DNA of 64,000 bases from Theocolax elegans (taxonomy: Eukaryota > Arthropoda > Insecta > Hymenoptera > Cerocephalidae). The stretch spans positions 53,427,085 through 53,491,084 of the forward strand of contig CM047426.1 of assembly GCA_026168455.1 (NCBI GenBank), written 5' to 3'. Of this stretch, positions 10,055 to 21,134 are shown one piece after another; the stretch's first letter is position 1, and every line of letters begins with the position of its first letter. Made by a program: the position numbers and the translations under genes. The notes under the pieces are model-generated. The model did no database searches, was not told the origin of the DNA, and saw only the letters and a list, made by a program, of their open reading frames with translations.

Positions 10055-11115
10055 CCGTTACAATTTTAATTACACCTTCTGTATATCTAACATATATTCC
10101 ATAATAGTTTTCTGCAATTGAAAATATTAAATTCGAAAGCACCTTCCAAGAACGTGTCAAAACACGCAAGTATTGTATTATTCTAATCGAACTTTGAAAA
10201 TTGTTATCTGATAAATAAATTCTGCAATTCAATCTGACATTGTTATCTGATAAATAAGTAATTTTAATTCTAACTCCCTTATTTTATCTATTTCTTTGAA
10301 TTTCAATTAAACATTTTTTTAAATATTCCGAAAATTTCATATAAAAAATTTCTATAATTTAAAGAACTGAAATCAAACTGAAATCGACAAGGATTTTGAA
10401 TCGTACCATAAATTTATATTTTAAATAAACATTTATATGTTACTTAAACTTCGTAAAACGTTTCTGCAATTGGAAGCACTGAAATCAAACTGTAATCGAC
10501 AAGTATTTTGAACCATGCAAAAATTTCTACCATTCTGAATACAGATTTTTTTTATGAAAAGTATCTTACACTATTACTCTTCATTTCTGGCCCTCTCATG
10601 TCTTACAGTAATAAATGAATAATATTCTAATGATATTAATTTTTGCAATACTAATAAAATGGACATTGCTTTTTTATTCTTTTAAATAATAAAATAATAC
10701 TTGCACCACCGTTGGTTAAACGCTTGACATATGTGTTAGTTCTGACTATATTAACTGATGTTAGATTTTATGAATCAGTACATACATCTTAGCTATTATC
10801 TTAGTTTAAAATTTATAGGCCTAATATATTATGCAAAGCCACTTATGGCATATTATTAAATAGTGTGAAGACCCACGCGTGGAAACAAGACTATATACTA
10901 TATATAAACCAATAATTTATTATTAATAAGCACATGAATTAATTGGTAAAATCATGTAGACTGTATATACTTAGTTAAGTGAAATAATAATTATTTTACA
11001 AAACTATTAACAAAAACTTGAATTTAAAAAAATAAAGTAAGGTATTATATTTACTGTTTTGGGAACTTTATTAGATAAAAATAATTATGTCTATTGTTTC
11101 ATTGGTGATTTAAAT
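10055..11115 (+). repeat. Long-TIR repeat family, copy A (uninterrupted)
   Basis: Non-coding AT-rich sequence matching 26755-27876 plus 29424-29640. Shared marks are TTCTGCAATTGAAA, GACAAGTATTTTGAACCATG, ACTTGCACCACCGTTGGTTA and GAAGACCCACGCGT. It lacks the MITE and the mariner found in the other copy, so it gives both empty sites: GATAAATAAGTAATTTTA at about 10240-10257 and TATACTATATATAAACC at about 10896-10912. It lacks the opposite arm seen at 29.7-30.7 kb, so it is a partial copy. Confidence 0.82.
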
Positions 11116-12104
11116 ATTCCTTTCACTTAGCATTAGAAAGAAAATAATCCTGTATGTATTATAGGTCATATAATTATTAAATATTATGCATTTGCCAAAT
11201 TATCGAACAAATATGTATTGGCTTTATATAGAAAGTTAAAAAAAGGTTATAGCTTCTTAGCAGAAATTTTCAGTTCCTTGAATTTTTGGTACTTATTTTT
11301 ATGCAGATATAACGGTAAGCGAGTTACCGATCAGGTGAGCAACGCGAAAGAGGATATACAGCGCGGCGCGCGCCCAGGAGGCAGTACCGTTATAGCGCGC
11401 GCACGGTGTTGATACAGGCCGAGATAACGGTCTCTTTTTATCGTGTTTATCGGAGAAGTGTGGGTGTGAGAGATACGGTGTGGGTGCGGACAGGCTTCCC
11501 CAACACAACCCCTCACGCCGACCAAAGCCGTACGCCTCCACCACTCCAGATTCCGTCTACGGAAAAGGCGGAAGATCGGGGCCAGTTTGCCCAAAGGAGT
11601 GAGAGAGAAAGAGAGATTGACGGGGAGATTTAACGCGACCGTTCCCGCCGTTTCAATGTATTTCGAGCGGTGTCTCGTGAATACAAAAGTGAGTGGTGCA
11701 CCACGTTGGACCCGCGTGTCCTGTTGATATTCTCCCGAGTTCCTGGTACGGTCCAGGTGAGGAAGCGTTCCTCTTTCCCCCCTCTCGTGACATATCCTGC
11801 CCGGGTAGATAGGTTGGTGGTTCGCGGGAGCCACTTCACGAGGGAAGGCGTGCGTGACGTAGGCAGCTACTACGTCAGAGCTCCCTACGTCAGAGGTATA
11901 TACGTCACACGGCGTGACGTAGTAGCCATCAGGTTAACCTTTAGACTGTCGGCATGGCTCATATATATCACAGTAATAAAATTATAGCTTTAATAATGGA
12001 TATAGATATTTTTATCCATTTTCTCAATAAGTAGGCTCTCTGATCTCTAAAGTATATAACTAAAGTATAACTATTTTCAGATCGAGGTATTCAAACAACC
12101 CGTA

Positions 12105-12520
12105 GCGCGGGGGTGAAATATTTAAAAACTCGTTATTGAACTTGTCATCGTTATTGAACTTTTTACTGAAATTTTGTTAGTAAATAACCTGTAAAATTTG
12201 TGAAATATGTCCTAAATTTTTCCGGGATCAATTGAAATGCCAAAACTATCCCTAGCGAGGGGTAGAAATTTCCAATATTTCGTTATTATTTGGATATTAA
12301 TTTTTTACACGTTTTTTTTCGTAAACACGCTGAAAGATGCGTAAAATATGCCCTAAATTTTCCGCAATTGATTGAAATGCCGAAACTACCTCTCTACTAC
12401 TAGCAAGGGGGTGAAATTTTCAAAAATTCGTTATTAGGTGGTTATTGACTTTTTACATGATTTTTTTCGGAAACACGCTGTAAAATCTGTAATATGTATC
12501 CTGAAATTAGGTGAAGTATA
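12105..12520 (+). repeat. Left subterminal tandem repeats of piggyBac
   Basis: Three units of about 130-150 bp begin near 12105, 12245 and 12390. Each has a GCGAGGGG(G)TGAAAT-type block, TCGTTATT and a TTTTT..CG.AAACACGCTG-type block. Two inverted units occur at the other end of the element. Confidence 0.75.
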
Positions 12521-12680
12521 CCTTTTAGTATGCTCGCATTTCATGCATCATCCGCTAGAGGGATCCCGCTAAAACTATCCGCAAGCAATTTGCGTTTCAA
12601 AAGGTATAAGAGAAAGTCATCGTTTTACTAAATGATACATTTATTATAAAATCTTTTGAGGTAGCAGAAGAAAATACTAA

Positions 12681-14216
12681 AATGGCTGATCCTGATCCAT
12701 GGAGTAGTGATGAATCTAAACCAGATGAAGCTAACGACGATGATTTTGATATTTCAGATGTAGATTTGGAGGATCCTGACTTTACATCATTAGGGGAAAT
12801 TATTTATGATACTGATTTTTATCCATCAATAAAAGATTTTGCTGGTGTTTGAGGCATAAATGAAAATGTTAATTTGGAAGGCAATGAACCAATAAATTAT
12901 TTTGAAAATTTCATCGATTTGAATATCCTCGAAACGATTGTGAAGGAAACAAATCTTTTTCAATCTCAAAATCCAGAAAATCGAAATCGGTCTAAAATGA
13001 AAGCCTGGATAGATCTGACGGTTAAAGAGTTTAAAAAATTTTTGGGTCTTTCAATTCAAATAAGACATTATATAGATATCATATATCTAATGGGACATGT
13101 TCGAAAAGGTCAACTAAATGATTATTGGAGCACTGATACTCTGCTTTATACTCCAATTTTCAATCAAACAATGTCTCGTAATGGATATTACGATTTTTAC
13201 ATTTTCAAGATAATTCAGTAGTAGTAAATCACTGTCTAAAAAAAATCAAACCTATTGCAGATTATCTGAAAGATAAGTTTAGAAAAAGTTTGACTCCTAG
13301 AAAAAATTTGTGCATTGATGAGATTGATGCTGTGGAAAGGAAGACTCAAATTCAAACAATACTTACCGATGAAAAGGCACCGTTTCGGTATCAAACTGTT
13401 TGAAATAGTTGACTGTCAATCTGGATATATCATAGATTTTGTTATTTATACTGGAGCAGATACGGATTATGATAAGTTTGGCTTGGGCATAACAGGAGAT
13501 ATTGTTGCTCATTTTTTGCAACCATTCTTTTTCAAAGGTCACGTTATGTGGATAGATAATTGGTATTCATCTCCTCAATTAGCTGAATTTTTGCACGAAC
13601 GTGACACAGGAGTATGCGGTACAGTAAAGTCAAATAGAAAAGGAATACCTGTTCTAAACGAAAGTGGAAAGATAAAAAGGATGTTCACGTAATCACAAGT
13701 ATCCATGATCTTGGATTTGCTTCAACAGGTAAAAGACATTATCTTACAGGGGATGAAAAAATCAAACCAACTTGTGTCATTGACTACAATAAACATATGG
13801 GTGGCATAGATCTTATCGATAAGCAATTGGCTTTGACTGAAACAGTGAGGAAATCTATGAAGTGGTATAAAAAATTATTTTTACATTTGATCGATTTAGC
13901 TTTATGCAACGCTCATGCTCTGTATAAAATAAAAAATGGTAAAATATCATTTCCAACCTTTCGTATACGAGTTATAAGAGCATTACTGAATCTTGATGTA
14001 CATAAAGAAGCCCGAAATGTTGCAACTCCTTCACGATTAGTAGGTCGGCATTTTCCAAAAAAAATCGATAAAAGAAAAAGATGTCATTTATGTTCTCTGA
14101 AACAAAAAAAATCTCAGAGTTTTTTATATGTTCAACTTATGATGTTGCTCTTTGTATTGCATCTTGTTTTGAAGAATTTCATACGAAAATTATATAAAAC
14201 TAAAAATAAAAATTAA
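12681..14216 (+). pseudogene. piggyBac transposase, frameshifted
   Basis: The ATG at 12681 starts an acidic N-terminus (DPDPWSSDES, DDDFDISDVDLEDPDF). A TGA near 12850, a frameshift near 13220-13320 and another near 13690 break the frame. The DDE_Tnp_1_7 domain is readable: the first catalytic Asp around LCIDE near 13308-13320, the second in WIDNWYSSPQL (about 13549-13581) and the third in YNKHMGGIDLIDKQ (about 13785-13826). The C-terminal cysteine-rich finger (RCHLCS at about 14080) loses frame at about 14100-14130. Length without breaks would be near the usual 550-600 residues. Not functional. Confidence 0.88.
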
Positions 14217-14384
14217 AAATAAAAAAAAAATGGAGCTACATCACTTTCTACGTCCACGTTGTTAGCTCTGGGTCTAGCAGAAGGAAAGTGTTTTAGATAT
14301 GTAAAATATGGGTATTGCCAATAAATTTCTTATACATTGTACATAAATTTGTCGAATATTTCAGTCTTGGAGAACGTTCGCTAA

Positions 14385-14580
14385 AAAAATCACCCCTCCC
14401 CCGCTAGGGGTAGTTTTGGCACCTCCATAGGTTGGGACAAACTTCAAGGTATGCTTCACACATGTTACAGTGTGTTTACGAGAAAACATCGTAGAAAAAA
14501 TCCAAACCAGTCTACTAATGAATTTTCGAAATTTTCACCCCCTCGCTAGGGGTAGTTGGGATGCTTACGGTTTTATTGAT
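14385..14580 (-). repeat. Right subterminal repeats of piggyBac, inverted
   Basis: Two units carry CACCCC..CGCTAGGGGTAGTT at about 14391-14415 and 14538-14560, the reverse complement of the left-end GCGAGGGGGTGAAAT block. Confidence 0.7.
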
Positions 14581-15028
14581 AACTAAAGGAGTATGGGATC
14601 TTATTACACTGTAATATCAAGAAAATTCTTTTAAAAATTAATGGCTCATATACGAGTTACCTGTGACCTTGACAACTACTCTAGAGATATGACGTGTTTT
14701 TATGTATAAATTTTGCACATCAAAAATATCAATTTATAAGGCAAAAATGCCGGCAGTCTAAAGGTTAAGCAGCCGATCATTCCCGGATCGATTGCTCATA
14801 ACTCGACCGTTAATAAGTTTTAACGAATAGTTTTCGCGCTGACCTTGGGGGTAGTCATCGGTACGACTCCCCCTTAATTGTTAATGTTAATTTATTATTA
14901 TTTTATTGTCTCTTTAATAAATTGACTCGGCGAGATTATCTTTCTCGCCAATTGACATAATATCTTGATTGTTCATAACGTTTTCCCGGTGATAGTCCTA
15001 GCCCACGAATACCGCCGTCTCCGGCGTA

Positions 15029-15416
15029 CCGTCACATACCCAATTGTTGATCAATTAAGGTAAATCTGTACGTTCATAGAATAATTTTATGTTAAAAAAG
15101 CTAATAATTGTATATATTTAGACGGATACAGAAAGTATAAGTATTAAACTTCCTTTTAGCCATCTCAGAAAAATAAAATAGGTGCTATTTTTAAAGTAAG
15201 CAACAACCTAAGAAAAAAAAGCGGGAAGTACCAATTTCTGATCAGTAAATTTTCGGTACATATACCACTTTCTATTTAAGTCTACTAAACAATTATTGGT
15301 TGTTTAACCTTCAAATTGTGCGTAGCAACGTCTAGATTTATGTAAATCTTATTATTTTATTGAAATAATACACTGATCAGAAATTGGTTCATGATCAACA
15401 ATTGGGTATGTGACGG
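15029..15416. mobile_element. 388-bp MITE, copy 1, TSD TA
   Basis: Terminal inverted repeats CCGTCACATACCCAATTGTT / reverse complement are flanked by TA at 15027-15028 and 15417-15418. It interrupts a family X LTR whose other copies lack it. It is nearly identical to 26938-27325. No coding capacity. The TA target suggests a Tc1/mariner-mobilised MITE. Confidence 0.92.
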
Positions 15417-15474
15417 TATATCCTAGTTGGTAATTTTGGGCATAGGGCCCAACACAGGATATTAAAGCCAAACG

Positions 15475-15859
15475 AAATAAAATAACTATAATAATAAAAT
15501 AAAATAACGATAGTAAATACATAAGAGTGAAAAAGACACTAAAGAGATTACTAAAACTAAAAAAAAAACACTAAAAGCAAAGTTAAGAATAGTAATAATA
15601 AAAGTAATGAAAAAAAATAATAATAATAGCAAATTTTCTCACATAAATAATCTGACACCATCCTTGCCGATTGCTTACAAGCGAATAATAATAATGATAA
15701 CTAGAGTAATAGTAATAGTAACGATAATGATAATAATAATGAAGTTACTAAAGAAAATTGACTGCATGAAAGTGCGATCGAAGAGTCGAGGTTTACCAAT
15801 GTTGGAAGATTGCATGCGGCCTTCTGAACGGGGAACACTCTCAGGGCTCATTACGACCA
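15475..15859. other. Low-complexity AAT/TAA-rich stretch
   Basis: Imperfect ATA/ATAATG repeats at about 15475-15750, then unique-looking sequence. Short ORFs here are repeat artefacts. Confidence 0.55.
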
Positions 15860-16270
15860 AATTCGTTAAATTCTTTCTGATTCTCGCTCCTATAGTCTCA
15901 GGTGATTTCTCACGTCAAAATCTCAGGTGCAGAAATTAAGAAAAACAAATTCTAAAAATTTTACAGGTTAGACATCTGTAAAGAGACGAGAAACATCTTG
16001 TGCATGTAAAAGCATTGCAACAATTACAGAACGAGTCTCCAAACGAATCAATTCTATTATAACTAGAAAGTACTAAAAACCCTGTTTTTGTAAATTTTTC
16101 CGATGGGTCTTAAATATTTTGCGGTAATTTTTTTTCAATTTTGTAAACGTAATTTTATTTAATGATAAGAGAGAGAAAAAAACATATTTTTTAATAATAC
16201 TTTTTTCAGGTGATTTCTCAGCTGATAACTCACCCGAGTTTTTTCAGTAGGGTAGGCTTAACTCGAGGGT
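15860..16270 (+). repeat. Dispersed repeat related to 48000-48690
   Basis: Shares CAAAATCTCAGGTG, GTAAAGAGACG, CGATGGGTCTT..ATATTTTGCGG and GAGTTTTTT.AGTAGGG, in the same order, with the 48-kb region. Diverged, non-coding, family unknown. Confidence 0.55.
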
Positions 16271-16762
16271 TGAGGATACAGTTATTCAGATAAACGGATA
16301 TATGATAATTAGGTACTTTATACATATAATCTGGCATATTAAACCAGGCATATCTAAATATTTTTTTTTGTAGTATTCAAGAGCATGATTTGCCTCTCGT
16401 ATTTGTTGCCATCATTTAACGGCAACCAAAGATTGCCTTCGTGGGTGAATCAGACTTTTTCAATAATCTCCGCAAATTTAGTCTTAATTATAGTAAAAAA
16501 TTTATCATGGGTGATCTGAATGCCGACATTATTAAGGAGTGTAATGATGCTAAGTTGGCTCGCAATCCCCATAAACACACTTTTAGAGATAAAGTATTCT
16601 ATATGAAACCTTGAATGTCCGAAAAGAAGAAATCTTTTTGAAAGCAATAAGTATTAAGGAAGTATTACTAAAGCATTGGAATTCGAATACTTTATAAACA
16701 ATTTTAAAGTATTTAATAAACAATAATCGGTATATGATACAGCTGTATATAAATATATGTAT
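16271..16762. other. No gene seen
   Basis: AT-rich sequence with no supported ORF or repeat match in the window. Confidence 0.45.
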
Positions 16763-17816
16763 TGTAACGGGGTACAATATCTTGCGTAGGTAGGGGTAAA
16801 GGCATCGGTTGTTATGGCACTGCCTAGTTATACTCCCTAGGCGGTGCCCCGAAAGTGCGCGGCGGATTCATATCAGCAAACTTCGCGCACGGCCTATCGT
16901 TGCGATGTCCGTTAACAACCGCGAGATCACTTGCCGATCTCGCGTCTTTGTACAGCTGCAAACGTCGTGAACTAAAAGGACCGCGAATAAAAGGAAATAA
17001 ATTCGCGGTAAATTTATCTGGGCTGATCCTAAAACAGAGAGGTCGGTATTCGGGATAACGGTAATAATGTGTGCCGGTAATTAATAATCAAACTTGTACT
17101 TGATTATTAATTACGAATAAATTTTATTTATCACAAAAAATTATAAAGTAAGTTTAACAAAGAATAAAAAAAAGAAACAAACTACAAAAAATGAATCGGC
17201 CGCGTGAGGTCGAACCACCGGGGCTACTCGCGCTTTCTCTCTCGCATGCGTACGCGATCGCATGGCGGCTTCTTCGCCGTCGCGCGCGGGCGAGATCCGC
17301 CAATTCCTAGCTTCATGGTATAGCCGTAAAGAAAGAGTCTTTATGGCTTCAACGGTTCGCTAGTGGTGCACCACGTACCTTTACTCTTCCCGTCGACGTG
17401 CTTGACTTCGCTGCTTTCCCCTCTCTGTTAAGCTCTCGCGCGTGGCATCTTCGCCGCCCTCGCAGGTTCCTGGGGAGTCACTGGAGCCGTGCACTGAACA
17501 CCTACACGCTCACTCCACATAATCACACACTCTTCGCGGCGCGAACTCCAGAACCCGGGCGAGAATCCGTAACAAAGATTTTTCACTCTTGCCACGAATT
17601 AGCAAGAAAGGCGTTACCGGCGACGTGTCTATATACAATGACTCACATAAACTCTGTGTCTACTCTCCTCAGCAAGCTTGCGCATCGGACCATTATTATT
17701 GCTTACGCGGCTTGCGCGCGGACTTTTCCGATCATCTACGAGCTTTTCCGTTGGGCACGTGCGCTCGATATAAGGTATAGCTTCATACGATTAAGAGTAT
17801 GTAGCTTACCTTTACA
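16763..17816 (+). mobile_element. Solo LTR, 1054 bp, TSD GTAT
   Basis: Begins TGTAACGGGGTAC, ends CTTACCTTTACA and is flanked by GTAT at 16759-16762 and 17817-17820. It is G+C-rich in its second half (17190-17780) and has no protein-coding region I trust; ORFs on both strands overlap, as expected for a GC-rich LTR. Family not identified. Confidence 0.78.
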
Positions 17817-18011
17817 GTATGTAGTAGTAAATTAATATTACACAAGAAATTATAAATTGTTCTTCTATCAATTTAAAGCATTATACATATAAGATGCACG
17901 TACATTTATTTATGTGATTTTGTAGTTTTAATTGTAATGCGAAACTTAATTATGAAATTAATAAATATTATTTATAAACAAATCAACCGCGTATTATATG
18001 AAAGATAGGCT

Positions 18012-18602
18012 TGTAACGGTTCGTGTTCATAATAATATACATATACCTTAGTTATAAGTGTATATACAAAGGTGCGAATATATACAAGAAAGTAGGAGAA
18101 AGGTGGGAGAAAGATACGGGAGCTATAATCGAGGCGAGCTTTTCGCTCTCACTGCCCGCGGACTTCGTCAGCCACGGAACAACTCTGGGTCGCTCCCAGC
18201 TAGATACACAAGAGCCACGTGTCGTGACGTCACCCGAAGTTCCTGAGCTGGCAGATCCACTTCTAGAGAACGGTGACGTACTACATGGCAGAAAAGGATG
18301 AATCCTGGCCAGATTCTCATCCGTTCCACTCCAAAAGTTAGCTGAACAGTCTTTCCGCGAGCAGATCGAGCCAACGCAATTCTCCCTTGTATCGATAAGT
18401 ACGGTATCACAAAATATTTATACATGTAAACAGTCACACAACTGCGCAAACAATTAATATTGTAAATTAAAAATAATATCCTTATGTATTATAGAGTATA
18501 ATTGTAATAGTTTGAATTATAATATATTAAACACTATGGAATAATAATTAAATATAATTTATAAATCCTTCCTGAAGTCATGCGCTCGCTAAAATTGTTA
18601 CA
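18012..18602 (+). mobile_element. Solo LTR, 591 bp, TSD GGCT
   Basis: Begins TGTAACGGTTCGTG, ends AAATTGTTACA and is flanked by GGCT at 18008-18011 and 18603-18606. It carries CRE-like motifs (CGTGACGTCACC at about 18220, GGTGACGTAC at about 18272). No coding region. Confidence 0.82.
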
Positions 18603-19149
18603 GGCTGATCAGCATGTACACGTACCCAAACTACCTAAGTAAAATGTTGTTATAGTTGTGCGTGCTAAGGCGCAGCACTCTGACTATCGATTTTGAGTTC
18701 GAATGCCTATCAATTATTTATTTATTTATTTATTATCAGAAAAATTGTAATTACATAGATGTTACAAATATTCTACGCAATTCCCATAGAGGTAAACATA
18801 GTTACCTTTTGGTCGGTCCGGTACATACAACTTAATTCTAGCTTACAACTATTTTGGATTACGAATTTAAATCAGTAACAATTTAAATAAGTAATAACGA
18901 TATGCACCTGATTATGCTTTGTGCAGGATATAATTTGTAAATTTCTATATTTAATCAACATTATGTTAAACTTTATGGTAAAGGATTAACGAAGTTAACA
19001 TCTATACTAAATAGTATACATTATTAGGTTATGTGCTCCTTGAGTCTAATAGCAGTTAGCTACCAGCTGAAGGATTTTAACCATTATTACACATAGTTCA
19101 TTTCATTCACCAATATCTCACTAACAATTGCCTTGGAGTTGTAAACGTC

Positions 19150-19740
19150 TCAGTTGAAGCATTCATTTTCTTTGCAAATGCTATTCTCATACTTGTTTAA
19201 TCTTACAGGACATGTCACTCTGTAATGTAGAAACATAAGTTCGTGTTGCTTGGCTGAGTTACATTTACATATTGCGGTAAATACTATATCGTTAATAACT
19301 ATTAGGTCTTTGTACTTTGTTTGATTTTTTAAAGGGTACTTTGAGTTAATAATCGTCAGTTTGCCCCAAATACCTCTGTCAAAGTACAAGAATGCTTTAT
19401 TTAAACCTAAGTATTTCATATCACCATATGACATTCGGTAATTATTGGCTTGTATAATAGGTTTCCCAGGTGCTTTACTTGTTTTTCCTGAGACAGTCTT
19501 GATATTATTGTTCTCAGCCATTTTATCCAGTTCATTAAACACCACTTCAATTGGTGTATATACTGCAATACTAGTTTTTTGTTTTTCTTCAGTTTTGTAA
19601 AGAGTTTCTTTAATGAAGTGTATATGTTTTATTTTTATATTATTATCAATTAGTGTGTAATCGGAGCATAAGGTTTCTTCTTGTAGTTTTGAGTTACAGT
19701 CTTCAACTTTAATTTGTTTAGTTTCCTCTTTTGTTGTCAT
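19150..19740 (-). CDS. Uncharacterised 196-aa protein, downstream ORF of LINE
   Basis: An uninterrupted ORF runs from ATG 19740 to a stop at 19150. The N-terminal 90 residues are Lys/Glu-rich. The middle has a KAPGKPI segment. The last 50 residues hold Cys/His pairs (ICKCNSAKQHELMFLHY..TCPV..ICKENEC) that could bind zinc. I recognise no family. An open frame this long is unlikely by chance in sequence this AT-rich, and its position between an RT and the LINE tail argues that it travels with the element. It may instead be an older element captured by the LINE. Function unknown. Confidence 0.55.
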   Translation of the reverse strand: MTTKEETKQIKVEDCNSKLQEETLCSDYTLIDNNIKIKHIHFIKETLYKTEEKQKTSIAVYTPIEVVFNELDKMAENNNIKTVSGKTSKAPGKPIIQANNYRMSYGDMKYLGLNKAFLYFDRGIWGKLTIINSKYPLKNQTKYKDLIVINDIVFTAICKCNSAKQHELMFLHYRVTCPVRLNKYENSICKENECFN

Positions 19741-19797
19741 TGAATTGTTAGTAATAAAGTAACAACTAGTTTGATATTTGTATTACTATATTATTGA

Positions 19798-19983
19798 TCA
19801 TTTCCATATATTTAGTTTTCTGATAGCTGTTTTGAATTTTAGACCAGTTGTAGTTTGACATACGGCGGTGAGATCTCTTGTAATACTGTTTACAAAGTCC
19901 TTTTGTGTAGATATATGGACTTCCAGTGTAGGATGTTCGTCATCAATTATACAATTGATACAATTGGCATATTTTGTTGACAT
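19798..19983 (-). CDS. Small 61-aa ORF between RT and 196-aa ORF
   Basis: ATG 19983 to TGA at 19798. It includes CINC and VCQTTTGLKFKTAIRKLNIW. It starts 77 nt after the RT stop and ends 57 nt before the 196-aa ORF, in the same frame as that ORF, with several stops between. It could be an N-terminal part of one longer ancestral protein. No family recognised. Confidence 0.35.
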   Translation of the reverse strand: MSTKYANCINCIIDDEHPTLEVHISTQKDFVNSITRDLTAVCQTTTGLKFKTAIRKLNIWK

Positions 19984-20059
19984 AGACTGTGTCGATAAGT
20001 GAGTAAAATTTCTTTTCTATTTAATGGCAATCGATTTTTGAATACATTTCTTAGATATA

Positions 20060-20640
20060 TTATGTAATATTTTTAGCAAACCAATCTCTTGTTATTTTTT
20101 TCTTATTTTTTGTTTTTATGGTTTTTAAATTATTAGGTAGTGTATTGAAAAGTTTTATTGTAACAATGGTGCTATTTTTGTTAATAATAGCTTTCTGGAA
20201 TTTAGGTATTTGTATGTTCTTATTCCTTGTTACACTGTTGGAGTTCGAGAATACCGATTTAAGATTATCGTAATGGTAAAGTAGAGCTTCTTTAGCAAAT
20301 AATTGTATAATTTTTAATGGATTTTTACTAGCAATGAAAAGGTTTTTGTTTATAATATTTATTAGTCTATTCTGTGAATTCTCGATATGGCTCGAGGCAT
20401 TGAGATAGGTCCCACCCCAAGCTGTGATTCTATAGCCTATAATATTATTAAACAGTGCATAATTTATCAATCTTAATATTTCTGTATTCATGACTTTAGC
20501 CAATTTCTAAAATACAAATACTACATTTTTGGTCTTGCTATAGAGATATTCAGTATGTTTATCCCATTTCATATTATAATCAAAAATAATTCCAAGGTAT
20601 TTGCAGTTCATTAATAATACACAAACATTATATTAAACAT
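20060..20640 (-). pseudogene. LINE reverse transcriptase, C-terminal fragment
   Basis: Matches the C-terminal 230 residues of the intact LINE protein at 6359-9211: KYLGIIFDYNMKWDKHTEY, LAKVMN, LINYALFNNIIGYRITAWGG and the closing basic segment. One in-frame TAG lies near 20504. The RT catalytic part is absent through 5' truncation. Confidence 0.88.
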
Positions 20641-20789
20641 TTTTTTCTTTACTTATACTTTAAGTAGTATCTTTTAGCGGACATTCAAGAATTATATGAT
20701 CATATAGAAAAAATTCTTAAAGAAATATTTTTTATAAAAAGATTAGTACACAAATACTTAAAGAATACTTTTGAATTACTTATATAATA

Positions 20790-21060
20790 TAAATATGATG
20801 AGCGCTCTCCATGGTAATTAATAGGAAAATTTGTCGATCTGACGGAGGCGAAGGCAAAGAAAAAACAAAAAGTTTTGTTCTTAGCGACGTTTCGTTGGTG
20901 TGGTCTGCCAAACTCTTCAGGCTATTTATTGATAACACACAAATAACAAATTAAAAAAACGCACAAACAATATTGAAAAACTAAGATATAAGGTGAAAAT
21001 AATATACCTTTTTTATAATCGGATAACTGATACGTCAAGCAGTTAGATAAACAGTCAACC
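20790..21060 (-). ncRNA. Penelope terminal repeat with hammerhead-ribozyme-like core
   Basis: On the minus strand CTGAAGA (20920-20914) is followed by a possible stem (GTTTGG / CCAAC around a CAGACCACA loop), then CGAAAC (20894-20889) and GTC. CUGANGA, stem II and GAAA in that order are the hammerhead core. Helix III would be very short and self-complementary (ACGT), as in dimer-forming hammerheads. Helix I is not verified. Confidence 0.45.
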
Positions 21061-21075
21061 AAGCAAAACACGGTG

Positions 21076-21076
<1 letters not shown>

Positions 21077-21132
<56 letters not shown>
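21077..21132. repeat. (TA)n microsatellite
   Basis: About 28 TA units directly abutting the left end of the palindromic MITE. Confidence 0.9.

Positions 21133-21134
<2 letters not shown>

Larger units (their letters stand above)
11938..14764 (+). mobile_element. piggyBac element, 2827 bp, TSD TTAA
   Basis: It is flanked by TTAA at 11934-11937 and 14765-14768. The termini CCTTTAGACTGTCGGCAT and the inverted CCTTTAGACTGCCGGCAT differ by one base. Intact family X LTRs show the empty site (CAGGTTAAGCAGCC at about 54582). It holds a broken transposase and subterminal repeat arrays. The TTAA TSD and the DDE_Tnp_1_7-type transposase agree on piggyBac. Confidence 0.93.
11309..15474 (+). mobile_element. 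LTR of family X, 3' truncated, with two nested insertions
   Basis: Pieces 11309-11937, 14765-15028 and 15417-15474 match the LTRs at 40454-41553 and 53939-55060 (AACGGTAAGCGAGTTACC at the left; GGGCATAGGGCCCAACAC near the right). The last 90 bp or so of the LTR are missing and replaced by low-complexity sequence. A piggyBac element at TTAA and a 388-bp MITE at TA interrupt it. Several CRE-like TGACGTA/TACGTCA motifs lie at about 11853-11915. Confidence 0.85.
18713..20640 (-). mobile_element. 5'-truncated LINE with ORFs after the RT
   Basis: On the minus strand this runs from an RT C-terminus (20640-20060), through a 61-aa ORF and a 196-aa ORF, to an (AAAT)n tail at 18713-18735. The RT part and the tail type match the LINE at 6150-9476, but the region after the RT is about 1.3 kb instead of 0.24 kb. 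5' truncation is usual for LINE copies. Confidence 0.78.

Noticed and set aside
11299..11987. Overlapping 60-167-aa ORFs on both strands
   Set aside because: They lie in a GC-rich family X LTR; the same ORFs are not conserved in the LTRs at 40.5 and 54 kb.
15860..16270. Helitron (repeat ending near CAGTAGGG)
   Set aside because: No clear TC start, terminal hairpin plus CTRR end, or AT insertion site could be shown.
17398..17835. 145-aa ORF
   Set aside because: It runs across the end of the 1054-bp solo LTR into flanking DNA, so it cannot be a conserved protein.
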